From an uncultured Bacteroidota bacterium (GTDB taxonomy: Bacteria > Bacteroidota > Bacteroidia > Flavobacteriales > Flavobacteriaceae), in contig CACIHJ010000008.1 in assembly GCA_902586435.1 (NCBI GenBank), forward strand, positions 1 through 46,408: a stretch of DNA of 46,408 bases, read 5' to 3'. The notes below the pieces were generated by a model, which saw only the letters and a program-made list of their open reading frames with translations, searched no databases and was not told the DNA's origin. The first letter of the stretch is position 1; each line of letters starts with the position of its first letter. Of this stretch, positions 28,169-35,455 are shown one piece after another. The position numbers were made by a program, and so were the translations under genes.

Positions 28169-28240
28169 AGCCAATACCGAGATTTGAACTCGGGACCTTT
28201 TCCTTACCAAGGAAACGCTCTACCCCTGAGCTATATCGGC
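28169..28240 (-). tRNA. trnT: tRNA-Thr (anticodon GGT)
   Basis: The 72-base cloverleaf has acceptor GCCGATA/TATTGGC with one G-T pair, D arm GCTC..GAGC, anticodon stem TTTCC/GGAAA with loop TTGGTAA, and T arm CCGAG-TTCAAAT-CTCGG. The 3' CCA is not encoded. It is the last of four tRNA genes and is immediately followed by the sugar kinase instead of tuf. Confidence 0.97.
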
Positions 28241-28309
28241 AAATTAAGATAATAATTGATTTTTTTGATACTTTTAAAATCTATCGATTGAAAATATTAG
28301 ATTTATTTG

Positions 28310-28382
28310 AGCGGGAGACGGGGGTCGAACCCGCGACATTCAGCTTGGAAGGCTGACGCTCTACCAACTGAGCTACTCCCGC
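28310..28382 (-). tRNA. trnG: tRNA-Gly (anticodon TCC)
   Basis: The 73-base cloverleaf has acceptor GCGGGAG/CTCCCGC, anticodon stem TCAGC/GCTGA with loop CTTCCAA, T arm with loop TTCGACC, and discriminator T. CCA is not encoded. It is third in the Thr-Tyr-Gly-Thr cluster. Confidence 0.97.
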
Positions 28383-28391
28383 ATTAATTTG

Positions 28392-28473
28392 TGGGGAGAG
28401 CAGGATTCGAACCTGCGAAGTTAAAAACAACAGTTTTACAGACTGCTCTCGTTGGCCACTTGAGTATCTCCCC
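28392..28473 (-). tRNA. trnY: tRNA-Tyr (anticodon GTA)
   Basis: The 82-base class II tRNA has acceptor GGGGAGA/TCTCCCC, anticodon stem GCAGT/ACTGT with loop CTGTAAA, a long variable arm, T arm GCAGG-TTCGAAT-CCTGC, and discriminator A. CCA is not encoded. Confidence 0.97.
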
Positions 28474-28491
28474 GATTTCAAAATTTCAAAG

Positions 28492-28565
28492 AGCCGATAG
28501 AGGGACTCGAACCCACGACCTGCTGATTACAAATCAGCTGCTCTAGCCAGCTGAGCTATATCGGC
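28492..28565 (-). tRNA. trnT: tRNA-Thr (anticodon TGT)
   Basis: The 74-base cloverleaf has acceptor GCCGATA/TATCGGC, anticodon stem GCTGA/TCAGC with loop TTTGTAA, and T loop TTCGAGT. CCA is not encoded. It is the first gene of the tRNA cluster, about 19 bases downstream of the predicted -7 box. Confidence 0.97.
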
Positions 28566-28583
28566 TTAACATAAATCGAACTG

Positions 28584-28614
28584 CAAAATAAATGTTTTTT
28601 TATGCTGTATCAAA
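28584..28614 (-). promoter_or_regulatory. Candidate promoter of the tRNA cluster
   Basis: On the minus strand TTTG is followed by 20 bases and then TATTTTG, a -7 box with one base fewer than TAnnTTTG. It lies in the 78-base gap between the end of xerC and tRNA-Thr(TGT) and would also drive the downstream sugar kinase. Confidence 0.5.
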
Positions 28615-28643
28615 GCAAAATTCCAAAATAATTATTAAATATT

Positions 28644-29531
28644 CTACTTTGCCCTTGGATGAGTTTTTTGAAAAACTTCCTTTATTTTTTCCATACTAGT
28701 GTGACTATATATTTGGGTTGCAGACAAACTAGCGTGACCCAAAAGCTCCTTAACAGAGTTAATATCTGCACCCTCATTTATTAGGTGAGTAGCAAAACTA
28801 TGCCTTAAAATATGTGGAGCTTTCTTAGTTTTTGAGGAAACCAATTTGAAGTATTCTGAAACAGTTCTGTACACATATTTTTCAGATAATTTAAATCCTT
28901 TATTAGACAAAAACACTAAATCATCTTCTGGCTTAGTAATAATATTATTTCTTTCAGATATATATTCTTCAAGAAGATTCTTAATTTTTGGTAAAAGAGG
29001 GATTACCCTTTCCTTATTCCTTTTCCCTAAAACTTTAATTACTCCTGAGCTTAAATCAAGATTACTCTCTTTTAATTCTATAAGCTCAACTCTCCTTACC
29101 CCTGTAAAATAAAAAAATGAAATAATTGTTTTTTGAAGTAAACCTTTATAAGAATCGGGAAAATAATCACTATCTAATAAGGAGGAAATTTCTTCTTTAG
29201 AGAAAGGGACTTGAATTTTCTTTTTTTGTTTTAAAGGAATATGACCCTCCAAAGGAGAGGATTCTATTGAATCAGTTTTTATTAAAAATTTAAAAAATGA
29301 TTTAAGAGATGATACTTTTCTATTCACAGTTCTATTAGAAACACCAGTATTAACTAATTCTACTATCCAAGATCTTATTATTGAATAATTTGAATCTTCA
29401 ATATTAATATTATCAAATTTGGATTTTGAAAATTTTTCAAAATCTTTTAAATCTTTATAATAGGCATTAATTGTATTGTGAGAATATGACTTCTCAAGAG
29501 TTAAGTAATCTATAAATTTATCAATTAGCAT
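28644..29531 (-). CDS. xerC: Tyrosine recombinase XerC
   Basis: The 295-residue recombinase has an N-terminal SAM-like core-binding domain (about 1-90) and a catalytic domain with Arg146 (TGVRRVEL), Lys170, His240 and Arg243 (HILRHSFATH), His266 (LLGHAS) and nucleophile Tyr275. Length and the conserved position between rpsU and the tRNA cluster indicate the housekeeping XerC that resolves chromosome dimers, not a phage integrase. A ribosome hibernation factor gene that often follows xerC in this order group is absent. Confidence 0.92.
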   Translation of the reverse strand: MLIDKFIDYLTLEKSYSHNTINAYYKDLKDFEKFSKSKFDNINIEDSNYSIIRSWIVELVNTGVSNRTVNRKVSSLKSFFKFLIKTDSIESSPLEGHIPLKQKKKIQVPFSKEEISSLLDSDYFPDSYKGLLQKTIISFFYFTGVRRVELIELKESNLDLSSGVIKVLGKRNKERVIPLLPKIKNLLEEYISERNNIITKPEDDLVFLSNKGFKLSEKYVYRTVSEYFKLVSSKTKKAPHILRHSFATHLINEGADINSVKELLGHASLSATQIYSHTSMEKIKEVFQKTHPRAK

Positions 29532-29537
29532 CTAAAC

Positions 29538-29545
29538 CAAAGTTA
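29538..29545 (-). promoter_or_regulatory. Candidate -7 box of xerC
   Basis: On the minus strand TAACTTTG matches TAnnTTTG and ends only 6 bases before the xerC ATG. If it is used, the mRNA would start within a few bases of the ATG, making xerC leaderless or nearly so. Confidence 0.5.
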
Positions 29546-29572
29546 CGATGTATTTCAAAAATTTTAAGGTAA

Positions 29573-29767
29573 TTAAAGGTTTTCTTGATCTTTAAGTTTT
29601 TGAACATAACGAGCTTTAAGAATCTTTGCTCTGTGTTCTATAGATGGTTTAACAAATTGCTTTCTATCTCTTAATGATCTCATAACGCCAGTCTTATCAA
29701 ACTTACGTTTAAATCTCTTAAGAGCTTTATCTATATTTTCACCATCTTTAATAGGTATAATTAGCAT
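29573..29767 (-). CDS. rpsU: 30S ribosomal protein S21
   Basis: The 64-residue, strongly basic protein has the bS21 pattern: MLIIPIKDGENIDKALKRFK at the start, then RKFDKTGVMRSLRDRKQF. bS21 binds near the anti-Shine-Dalgarno end of 16S rRNA; in Bacteroidota it has been linked to hiding that sequence. It lies 41 bases upstream of xerC and has its own -7 box. Confidence 0.96.
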   Translation of the reverse strand: MLIIPIKDGENIDKALKRFKRKFDKTGVMRSLRDRKQFVKPSIEHRAKILKARYVQKLKDQENL

Positions 29768-29785
29768 TATCTTCTATTTTGGTGG

Positions 29786-29793
29786 CAAATATA
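29786..29793 (-). promoter_or_regulatory. Candidate -7 box of rpsU
   Basis: TATATTTG on the minus strand lies 18 bases before the rpsU ATG, in the 43-base gap after the AGCS symporter gene. No TTG is seen at the -33 spacing. Confidence 0.55.
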
Positions 29794-29810
29794 AAGAATT
29801 GTATTTAATC

Positions 29811-31313
29811 TTAGCTAGATTTTTTTGCTGAAATTGCATTAATATACTTTTGAAGCTCCTCCCTAACCTTTGGGAATAATATAAATAGTCCAATCATATT
29901 TGGGAAAACTAAGGCTAGAATCATTGCATCAGAGAATGCCCATACAGATGACATATCACCTGCAGCACCTATAACTATAAATATTAAGAATAGAATTTTA
30001 TATGTTAGGTCCGAAACTTTTCCTTTTCCAAAAACATACATCCAAGACTGAAGTCCGTAATAGGACCATGAAATCATAGTAGAAAGAGCAAATAAGACAA
30101 CAGCTAAAGCTAAAAATGGACCTGAGAAGGAAATGTATTCAGAGAAAGCTGCAGATGTTAAGCCAGCGCCCTCAAGTTCTTGACCCCTGACCATAACAGC
30201 GGTTGAACCTTCAACAAGGTTTCCATAAGTGAATAGACTATTATCACCATTAAATATTATAATAACTAGTGCTGTCATTGTACAGATCACAACCGTATCA
30301 ATAAATGGCTCAAGCAGAGCAACTAATCCTTCTGAGGCAGGATAACTAGTAATTACCGCTGAGTGAGCTATAGAGGCTGAACCAGCACCTGCTTCGTTGG
30401 AAAATGCGCCCCTTCTAAACCCTTGAACTAAAACTCCTATAAATCCTCCAACAGCCGCACTTGGAGCAAAGGCTTGATTAATAATCATCGCAAATGCATC
30501 ATCAACAAATGATAAATTTGAAAAAATAATATATAAACAGGCAAGGACATATATACCTGCCATAAATGGTACAATTTTTTCAGTTACAGAAGCTATTCTT
30601 TTTATTCCTCCAATTATAATTATCCCAACAACTATCATCATTATTATTCCAATCATTGTCCTAGCTCCACCACCACTAATTCCAAAAAGGCTGACCATTT
30701 GCAAAGCAGCTTGATTTGACTGCGCGGCATTTCCACCACCAAAGGAAGCCCCAATACATAAAATTGCAAAAGTTACAGCAAGTACCTTCCCTAATTTTGC
30801 AAACCCTCTTTCTTTTAAACCTTTTGATAAATAATACATTGGACCACCATAAACTGTTCCATCTGAACCAACATCCCTATACTTAACTCCCAATGTACAC
30901 TCTACAAACTTTGAAGACATTCCAAGCAATCCACATAATATCATCCAAAAAGTAGCACCAGGGCCTCCAATCGCAATAGCCATAGCAACACCAGCAATAT
31001 TACCATTTCCAACCGTACCGGAGACGGCAGTAGCTAGAGCCTGAAAATGACTAACTTCTCCATTATTAGATCTTTTTTCATCAAGACTATCATATCTACC
31101 CATTACAGTTTTGAGCGAAAGCCCAAAACCTCTTATGTTTATGAAACCAAAATAAAATGTAAAGAAAGCAGCTCCACCAACTAGTAAAAAAATAATAGTT
31201 GGAATTCCTGTTCCAAAAAATTCATGTAAAATAAGTCCTTCCCAAAAACTCGATATAGGCTGAAATGCTTCATTTATCCTTTCATCTAATCCTATCTTAT
31301 CTTGTGTTTCCAT
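29811..31313 (-). CDS. Sodium:alanine symporter family protein (AGCS)
   Basis: The 500-residue membrane protein has about ten hydrophobic segments. The AGCS signature region reads SHFQALATAVSGTVGNGNIA and continues into a glycine-rich helix; later motifs are GGPMYYLSKGL and FRRGAFSNEAGAGSASIAH. It would import alanine or glycine with Na+. It is the last gene of a tight rhodanese-PspC-AGCS run, with gaps of 3 and 2 bases. The exact amino-acid substrate is not determined by sequence. Confidence 0.92.
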   Translation of the reverse strand: METQDKIGLDERINEAFQPISSFWEGLILHEFFGTGIPTIIFLLVGGAAFFTFYFGFINIRGFGLSLKTVMGRYDSLDEKRSNNGEVSHFQALATAVSGTVGNGNIAGVAMAIAIGGPGATFWMILCGLLGMSSKFVECTLGVKYRDVGSDGTVYGGPMYYLSKGLKERGFAKLGKVLAVTFAILCIGASFGGGNAAQSNQAALQMVSLFGISGGGARTMIGIIMMIVVGIIIIGGIKRIASVTEKIVPFMAGIYVLACLYIIFSNLSFVDDAFAMIINQAFAPSAAVGGFIGVLVQGFRRGAFSNEAGAGSASIAHSAVITSYPASEGLVALLEPFIDTVVICTMTALVIIIFNGDNSLFTYGNLVEGSTAVMVRGQELEGAGLTSAAFSEYISFSGPFLALAVVLFALSTMISWSYYGLQSWMYVFGKGKVSDLTYKILFLIFIVIGAAGDMSSVWAFSDAMILALVFPNMIGLFILFPKVREELQKYINAISAKKSS

Positions 31314-31315
31314 AT

Positions 31316-31534
31316 TTATAAGTCAAAAACTGTTTTTCTGTTAACTATTATTAAGTCTTTTATTTTGAAAAATAAAGCAAAGGTCAAATATAAAATAAAT
31401 CCTATGACAACAGTAAAAAAAGAAAAATAAATAAAGAACATTCTTATTTTTCTTGGGTATATACCTATTACGTTTGACATTCTTTGACAAACATTCAATC
31501 CATACTTTTCAAAAAATCTATATAGTCTATTCAC
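31316..31534 (-). CDS. PspC-domain small membrane protein
   Basis: The 72-residue protein has a PspC-like pattern: an N-terminal helix, NVIGIYPRKIRMFFIYFSF leading into a long hydrophobic hairpin, and a C-terminal tail VNRKTVFDL. Short PspC proteins of this kind are common in Flavobacteriia. PspC acts in envelope-stress sensing in other bacteria; the role here is unknown. Confidence 0.75.
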   Translation of the reverse strand: MNRLYRFFEKYGLNVCQRMSNVIGIYPRKIRMFFIYFSFFTVVIGFILYLTFALFFKIKDLIIVNRKTVFDL

Positions 31535-31537
31535 CTA

Positions 31538-31852
31538 TTAATCTTTAACTAGTTCTCCACCCCATTCAGAAATTCCACCTAATAAATTGTAAACATTATT
31601 AATTCCAAATGTTTTCATAATTTGACATGCTTGAACACTTCGTACTCCAGAATGACAATAGACATAATAATTTAAGTCTTTATCAAGATTTTCTATTTCT
31701 TCTATAAAACTTTTAGGGTCTCTAATATCCATTAAAGTTGAATTGGGGATATGAGATTCCTCGTATTCTTCTTTAGTTCTAACATCAACAATAAATGCCT
31801 TATCATCATCATCTAACTTTTTTAATAACTCTTCTTGACCTAGATCTATCAT
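31538..31852 (-). CDS. Rhodanese-domain sulfurtransferase
   Basis: I choose the ATG at 31852 (MIDLGQEELLKKL), giving 104 residues; a longer frame to 31897 adds 15 residues without rhodanese similarity. The single rhodanese domain has IVDVRTKEEYEESHIPNS and the active-site loop CHSGVRS with Cys66. It may carry a persulfide for sulfur transfer. It heads the rhodanese-PspC-AGCS operon. Confidence 0.88.
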   Translation of the reverse strand: MIDLGQEELLKKLDDDDKAFIVDVRTKEEYEESHIPNSTLMDIRDPKSFIEEIENLDKDLNYYVYCHSGVRSVQACQIMKTFGINNVYNLLGGISEWGGELVKD

Positions 31853-31995
31853 TTGAAATTTTCTCGAATTTAATTTAAAATTTTTAATTCTTAACAATAA
31901 TAAGAAAAACTAATAGAGTAATTAGAAAAAAATTAAAACTATATACTTCTCATCTGAAGATATTAGTAATTTTAAAAAGAAATAAAATAAATTAT

Positions 31996-32169
31996 ATGAA
32001 AAAACACTTTCAAACTTCGGATATTTTTCTTCTTGGCGCTGCATTTATTTCTTTTCTTTTATCTGTATCATTATGGTTCTATGGTTATAAAGATGAAGGA
32101 GTTTTTGTAGGACTATGGGTTCCATCTATTCTTGCATTTGGATCTTATTTTAAACAAATGTTAAAATAA
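31996..32169 (+). CDS. 57-residue membrane protein
   Basis: An ATG at 31996 opens a 57-codon frame (MKKHFQTSDIFLLGAAFISF at its start) with two hydrophobic segments split by YGYKDEG and ending KQMLK. The stop is 2 bases before the ATG of the next gene, so the pair is probably translationally coupled. I recognise no family. Length and helix pattern favour a real gene. Confidence 0.6.
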   Translation: MKKHFQTSDIFLLGAAFISFLLSVSLWFYGYKDEGVFVGLWVPSILAFGSYFKQMLK

Positions 32170-32171
32170 AT

Positions 32172-32399
32172 ATGGGGGAAGCTTTTATATTTATAATGGG
32201 TCTCATCTGTACAGGTTCAGTAGTTATAGCTGCAATTCTTTCAATAAATGAGTTAAAGGACATTGAAGAGCCTAAACTACAGGACTATAATATGTCAAAT
32301 GCTGCAAAAAAAAGTTTAAGATTTATTTTTCAAGGAGTCTTTCTAATTATTTTATTAGTTTCTTTAGGTTTAATTTGTTTTTACATTATATTTGCATGA
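32172..32399 (+). CDS. 75-residue membrane protein upstream of trp
   Basis: The protein has an N-terminal membrane helix, a polar middle (NELKDIEEPKLQDYNMSNAA) and a C-terminal helix. The function is unknown. It follows the 57-residue gene by 2 bases. Its last codons contain the candidate trp promoter box (32387-32394), so its 3' end doubles as regulatory DNA. Confidence 0.65.
   Translation: MGEAFIFIMGLICTGSVVIAAILSINELKDIEEPKLQDYNMSNAAKKSLRFIFQGVFLIILLVSLGLICFYIIFA
32387..32394 (+). promoter_or_regulatory. Candidate trp operon promoter (-7 box)
   Basis: TATATTTG exactly matches TAnnTTTG and lies within the last codons of the upstream gene, 7 bases before the leader-peptide ATG at 32402. 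A TTTAG sits at roughly the -33 position. Transcription would start about at the leader ATG. Confidence 0.6.
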
Positions 32400-32401
32400 T
32401 T

Positions 32402-32443
32402 ATGAAAACTAATAATTTTGTTTGGTGGATTGAGAATAGTTAA
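32402..32443 (+). CDS. trpL: Trp operon leader peptide
   Basis: The 13-codon frame encodes MKTNNFVWWIENS, with tandem Trp codons TGG TGG at 32423-32428, and ends in TAA at 32441. It lies between the predicted promoter and an intrinsic terminator directly before trpE. This is the classic layout of a ribosome-mediated attenuator: stalling at the Trp codons under Trp-tRNA shortage would prevent terminator formation. Confidence 0.85.
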   Translation: MKTNNFVWWIENS

Positions 32444-32475
32444 TCATTCGTGAATGAACCATACATTATATATAG

Positions 32476-32502
32476 GCTTGTCTCACGACAAGCTTTTTTT
32501 TT
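32476..32502 (+). terminator. trp attenuator (intrinsic terminator)
   Basis: A perfect 7-base stem GCTTGTC/GACAAGC with loop TCAC is followed by nine Ts, ending 3 bases before the trpE ATG. A competing antiterminator is possible: CGTGA, AA and CC (32449-32460) pair with GG, TT and TCACG (32475-32487) across a small internal loop and a bulge. The Trp codons can pair with the upstream strand of that antiterminator (TGGT with ACCA, plus ATT with AAT). Confidence 0.85.
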
Positions 32503-32505
32503 GCT

Positions 32506-33903
32506 ATGAAAATAAAAATTAATACATATCACAAAAAAATATTTGCAGACACTATTACTCCTGTTGAAGTATACTTAAAGATTAGAGATATCTTTCCTAA
32601 CAGTCTTCTTCTTGAGAACAGTGATTATATGTTAGCAGATAATAATTACTCATACATATGCTTTAATCAGATTGGCCATATTAAAATAAAAGATTATAAA
32701 GTTGATTGTAAATTCCCTGGAGGCATTCTTGAGTCTAAAGAATTAAAAAAAGGCGAAAAAGTTTCAACTGTAATTCATGATTATATAGAAAAATTTGAAG
32801 TAGATAATTCAAGTTTTAAGTTTTTAAATAATGGGATGTTTGGTTTCATGAGTCATGAATCAGTAAAGTATTTTGACAGTGTGGAGATAAAAACTAAAAA
32901 AGATTTTGATATACCTGATATTTATTATGGTTTATATAAAAATATTATAGCAATAAGTCAATTCAATCATGAGGCTCATATTTTCTGTAATACAATTGAT
33001 CAATCATCCAACATAGATACTATAGAAGGTATATTAAATAATAAAAGTTTTTCAGTATTTGATTTTAAAAAAATTGGAAAGTCTGAATCTGAAATTAGTG
33101 ATGAAGAATATGTTGAATATGTTAATAAGGCAAAAGATCATTGTAAAAGAGGTGATGTATTTCAACTTGTTTTATCTAGAAGATATACTCAAAAATTTAA
33201 AGGTGATGAATTTAATGTATATAGAGCATTAAGATCGATAAATCCCTCACCTTATTTATTCTTTTTTGATTATGGTGATTTTAAAATTTTTGGAAGTTCC
33301 CCTGAAGCTCAGATAGTTATTAATAATAAAAAAGCTGAGATTCATCCAATTGCTGGGACTTTTAAAAGAACTGGAGATGATGAGAGAGATCAAATTACAG
33401 CAAAAGAGCTTGCAAAAGATCCAAAAGAGAATTCTGAGCATATAATGCTTGTTGATCTAGCTAGAAATGATCTAAGCAGGAGTGGAAATAATGTTAAAGT
33501 TGAAAAAAATAGAGAAATTCAATTTTATTCCCATGTTATTCATTTAGTCTCAAAAGTAACTGCAGAGTTAAAGAAGGATATAAAATCCTACCAAGTTGTC
33601 GAAGACACTTTTCCTGCTGGGACTCTATCTGGTGCTCCAAAGCATAAAGCTCTAGAACTAATTGAAAAGTATGAAAAAGTTAATAGAAATTTCTATGGTG
33701 GAGCTATTGGTTTTATTGATTTTGATGGAAACTTTAATCATGCAATAATTATTAGATCATTCTTTAGTAAGAACAGTATTTTAAGTTACCAAGCTGGGGC
33801 GGGGATAGTTATTGATTCTAAAACAGAAAAAGAGTTAGAAGAAGTTCAAAATAAATTAAGGGCATTAGATCAAGCTTTGATTGAAGCTGAATTGATAAAA
33901 TGA
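32506..33903 (+). CDS. trpE: Anthranilate synthase component I
   Basis: The 465-residue chorismate-binding enzyme has PIAGTFKRTGDDERDQ, EHIMLVDLARNDLSRS and GTLSGAPKHKALELIE in order. With TrpG it makes anthranilate from chorismate and glutamine. The N-terminal feedback-site motif usually written LLES reads LLENSD here (about 35-40), so Trp inhibition may be altered. It starts 3 bases after the attenuator T run and overlaps trpG by 4 bases (ATGA). Confidence 0.97.
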   Translation: MKIKINTYHKKIFADTITPVEVYLKIRDIFPNSLLLENSDYMLADNNYSYICFNQIGHIKIKDYKVDCKFPGGILESKELKKGEKVSTVIHDYIEKFEVDNSSFKFLNNGMFGFMSHESVKYFDSVEIKTKKDFDIPDIYYGLYKNIIAISQFNHEAHIFCNTIDQSSNIDTIEGILNNKSFSVFDFKKIGKSESEISDEEYVEYVNKAKDHCKRGDVFQLVLSRRYTQKFKGDEFNVYRALRSINPSPYLFFFDYGDFKIFGSSPEAQIVINNKKAEIHPIAGTFKRTGDDERDQITAKELAKDPKENSEHIMLVDLARNDLSRSGNNVKVEKNREIQFYSHVIHLVSKVTAELKKDIKSYQVVEDTFPAGTLSGAPKHKALELIEKYEKVNRNFYGGAIGFIDFDGNFNHAIIIRSFFSKNSILSYQAGAGIVIDSKTEKELEEVQNKLRALDQALIEAELIK

Positions 33904-34466
33904 AAAGAATATTTTTAATTGATAATTATGATTCATTCGCTTATAATCTTCTATTCTATTTGAAGGAGTTGGGTTGTGATGTTACTGTTAAAAGAAATGA
34001 TTTATTCGAAATTGATGATATTAAAGATTTTGATGCTATTCTAATATCTCCTGGTCCTGGGATTCCTTCAGAATCTGGGAAAACATTGGAGGTATTAAAA
34101 TACTATTCCGAAAGTAAAAATATTCTAGGTGTTTGTCTAGGACAGCAGGCAATTGCAGAGGCTTTTGGAGGAAAGCTAAGAAATTTAGAGAAGGTTTATC
34201 ATGGAGTAGCAACTAAAATTAACGTGGTTGAAGAAGATCTAATTTTTAAAGGAATAAAGGGTAAGATTAAAGTAGGGAGATACCACTCTTGGATAGTAGA
34301 TAAGCCAATCCCTGAAAATTTAGTTATAACATCTTTAGATAAAAATGGTGAGATAATGTCATTAAGACACAAAAAATATAATGTAAGAGGTGTTCAATTT
34401 CATCCTGAATCTGTTTTAACACCTAAAGGAAAAAAAATGATCAAAAATTGGGTTAAAAGTATATGA
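33900..34466 (+). CDS. trpG: Anthranilate synthase component II (glutamine amidotransferase)
   Basis: The 188-residue class I amidotransferase has Cys79 in GVCLGQQAIAEAFGG and the His168/Glu170 pair in VQFHPESVLTP, with oxyanion loop SPGPGIP. It supplies ammonia to TrpE. It overlaps trpE and trpD by 4 bases each. Confidence 0.97.
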   Translation: MKRIFLIDNYDSFAYNLLFYLKELGCDVTVKRNDLFEIDDIKDFDAILISPGPGIPSESGKTLEVLKYYSESKNILGVCLGQQAIAEAFGGKLRNLEKVYHGVATKINVVEEDLIFKGIKGKIKVGRYHSWIVDKPIPENLVITSLDKNGEIMSLRHKKYNVRGVQFHPESVLTPKGKKMIKNWVKSI

Positions 34467-35455
34467 AAGAAATTTTAAATAGACTAACAAATTATGAAAC
34501 CTTATCTGAAAAGGAAGCTAGAGATATTATTATTCAAATTTCAGAAGGTAAGTTAAACACAAGTGAGATATCTTCTTTTCTAACAATCTTTATGATTAGA
34601 AACATAACTATTGATGAATTGAATGGGTTTAGAAAGGCTCTAATTGATTTATCATTAAAAATTGATCTTAAAGAATTTGATACTATTGACTTATGTGGAA
34701 CAGGAGGAGATGAAAAAGACACTTTCAATATTTCAACCCTAGCGTCGTTTGTTACAGCAGGTAGTGGAGTTAAAGTTGCTAAACATGGTAATTATGGAGT
34801 ATCATCCAGCTGTGGGTCAAGTAATGTATTGGAATATTTAGGTATAAACTTTACCAACGACTATGATAAAATTAAAAATGCAATAGATAAAGCTAACATC
34901 TGCTTTCTTCATGCCCCTTTATTTCATCCTGCAATGAAAAATGTTGCTCCGGTTAGAAAAGAGCTTAGATTAAAAACATTTTTTAATATGCTAGGTCCAA
35001 TGGTAAATCCATCTATGCCTAAAAAACAAATGGTTGGTGTGTACAGTCTAGAACTTGCAAGAATTTATAATTATCTCTACCAGAATACTGATATAGAATA
35101 TAATATTATTCATGCCTTAGATGGGTATGATGAAATATCTTTAACAGGTAATACTAAAGTTTATTCTAGATCAAATGAATTTATTCTAGAATCAAAAGAT
35201 TTTGAGTTAGATAATATTAATGCAGATTCAATTAAAGGAGGACAAGATGTTGAATCATCATCTAAAATTTTTATGAATGTTCTAAATGGAAAGGGGTCTA
35301 CTGAACAAGAAAATGTTGTTTGTGCAAATGCTTCAATGGCTATTTCTTTATCAAAAAAAGTTACAATAATTGAAGCTTTTGAAATTGCCAAGGAATCTAT
35401 AAAAAGTAAGGCTGCATTAAAATGTTTTGAAAAACTTACTGAATTAATGAAATGA
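34463..35455 (+). CDS. trpD: Anthranilate phosphoribosyltransferase
   Basis: The 330-residue enzyme has the PRPP site CGTGGDEKDTFNIST, KHGNYGVSSSCGSSNVLEYLG and the anthranilate-site segment PVRKELRLKTFFNMLGP. It transfers phosphoribose to anthranilate. It overlaps trpG and trpC by 4 bases (ATGA). Confidence 0.97.
   Translation: MKEILNRLTNYETLSEKEARDIIIQISEGKLNTSEISSFLTIFMIRNITIDELNGFRKALIDLSLKIDLKEFDTIDLCGTGGDEKDTFNISTLASFVTAGSGVKVAKHGNYGVSSSCGSSNVLEYLGINFTNDYDKIKNAIDKANICFLHAPLFHPAMKNVAPVRKELRLKTFFNMLGPMVNPSMPKKQMVGVYSLELARIYNYLYQNTDIEYNIIHALDGYDEISLTGNTKVYSRSNEFILESKDFELDNINADSIKGGQDVESSSKIFMNVLNGKGSTEQENVVCANASMAISLSKKVTIIEAFEIAKESIKSKAALKCFEKLTELMK

Noticed and set aside
28145-28210. 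N-terminal extension of the sugar kinase
   Set aside because: It translates part of tRNA-Thr(GGT); the family start MISIVCFGE begins at 28144.
28069-28481. Open frames of 66 and 95 codons across the tRNA cluster
   Set aside because: They translate tRNA genes (typical tRNA-derived peptides) on both strands and have no independent support.
28644-29531. XerC as the integrase that brought in the neighbouring accessory genes
   Set aside because: Length, motifs and position after rpsU point to housekeeping XerC. No phage or island genes are adjacent.
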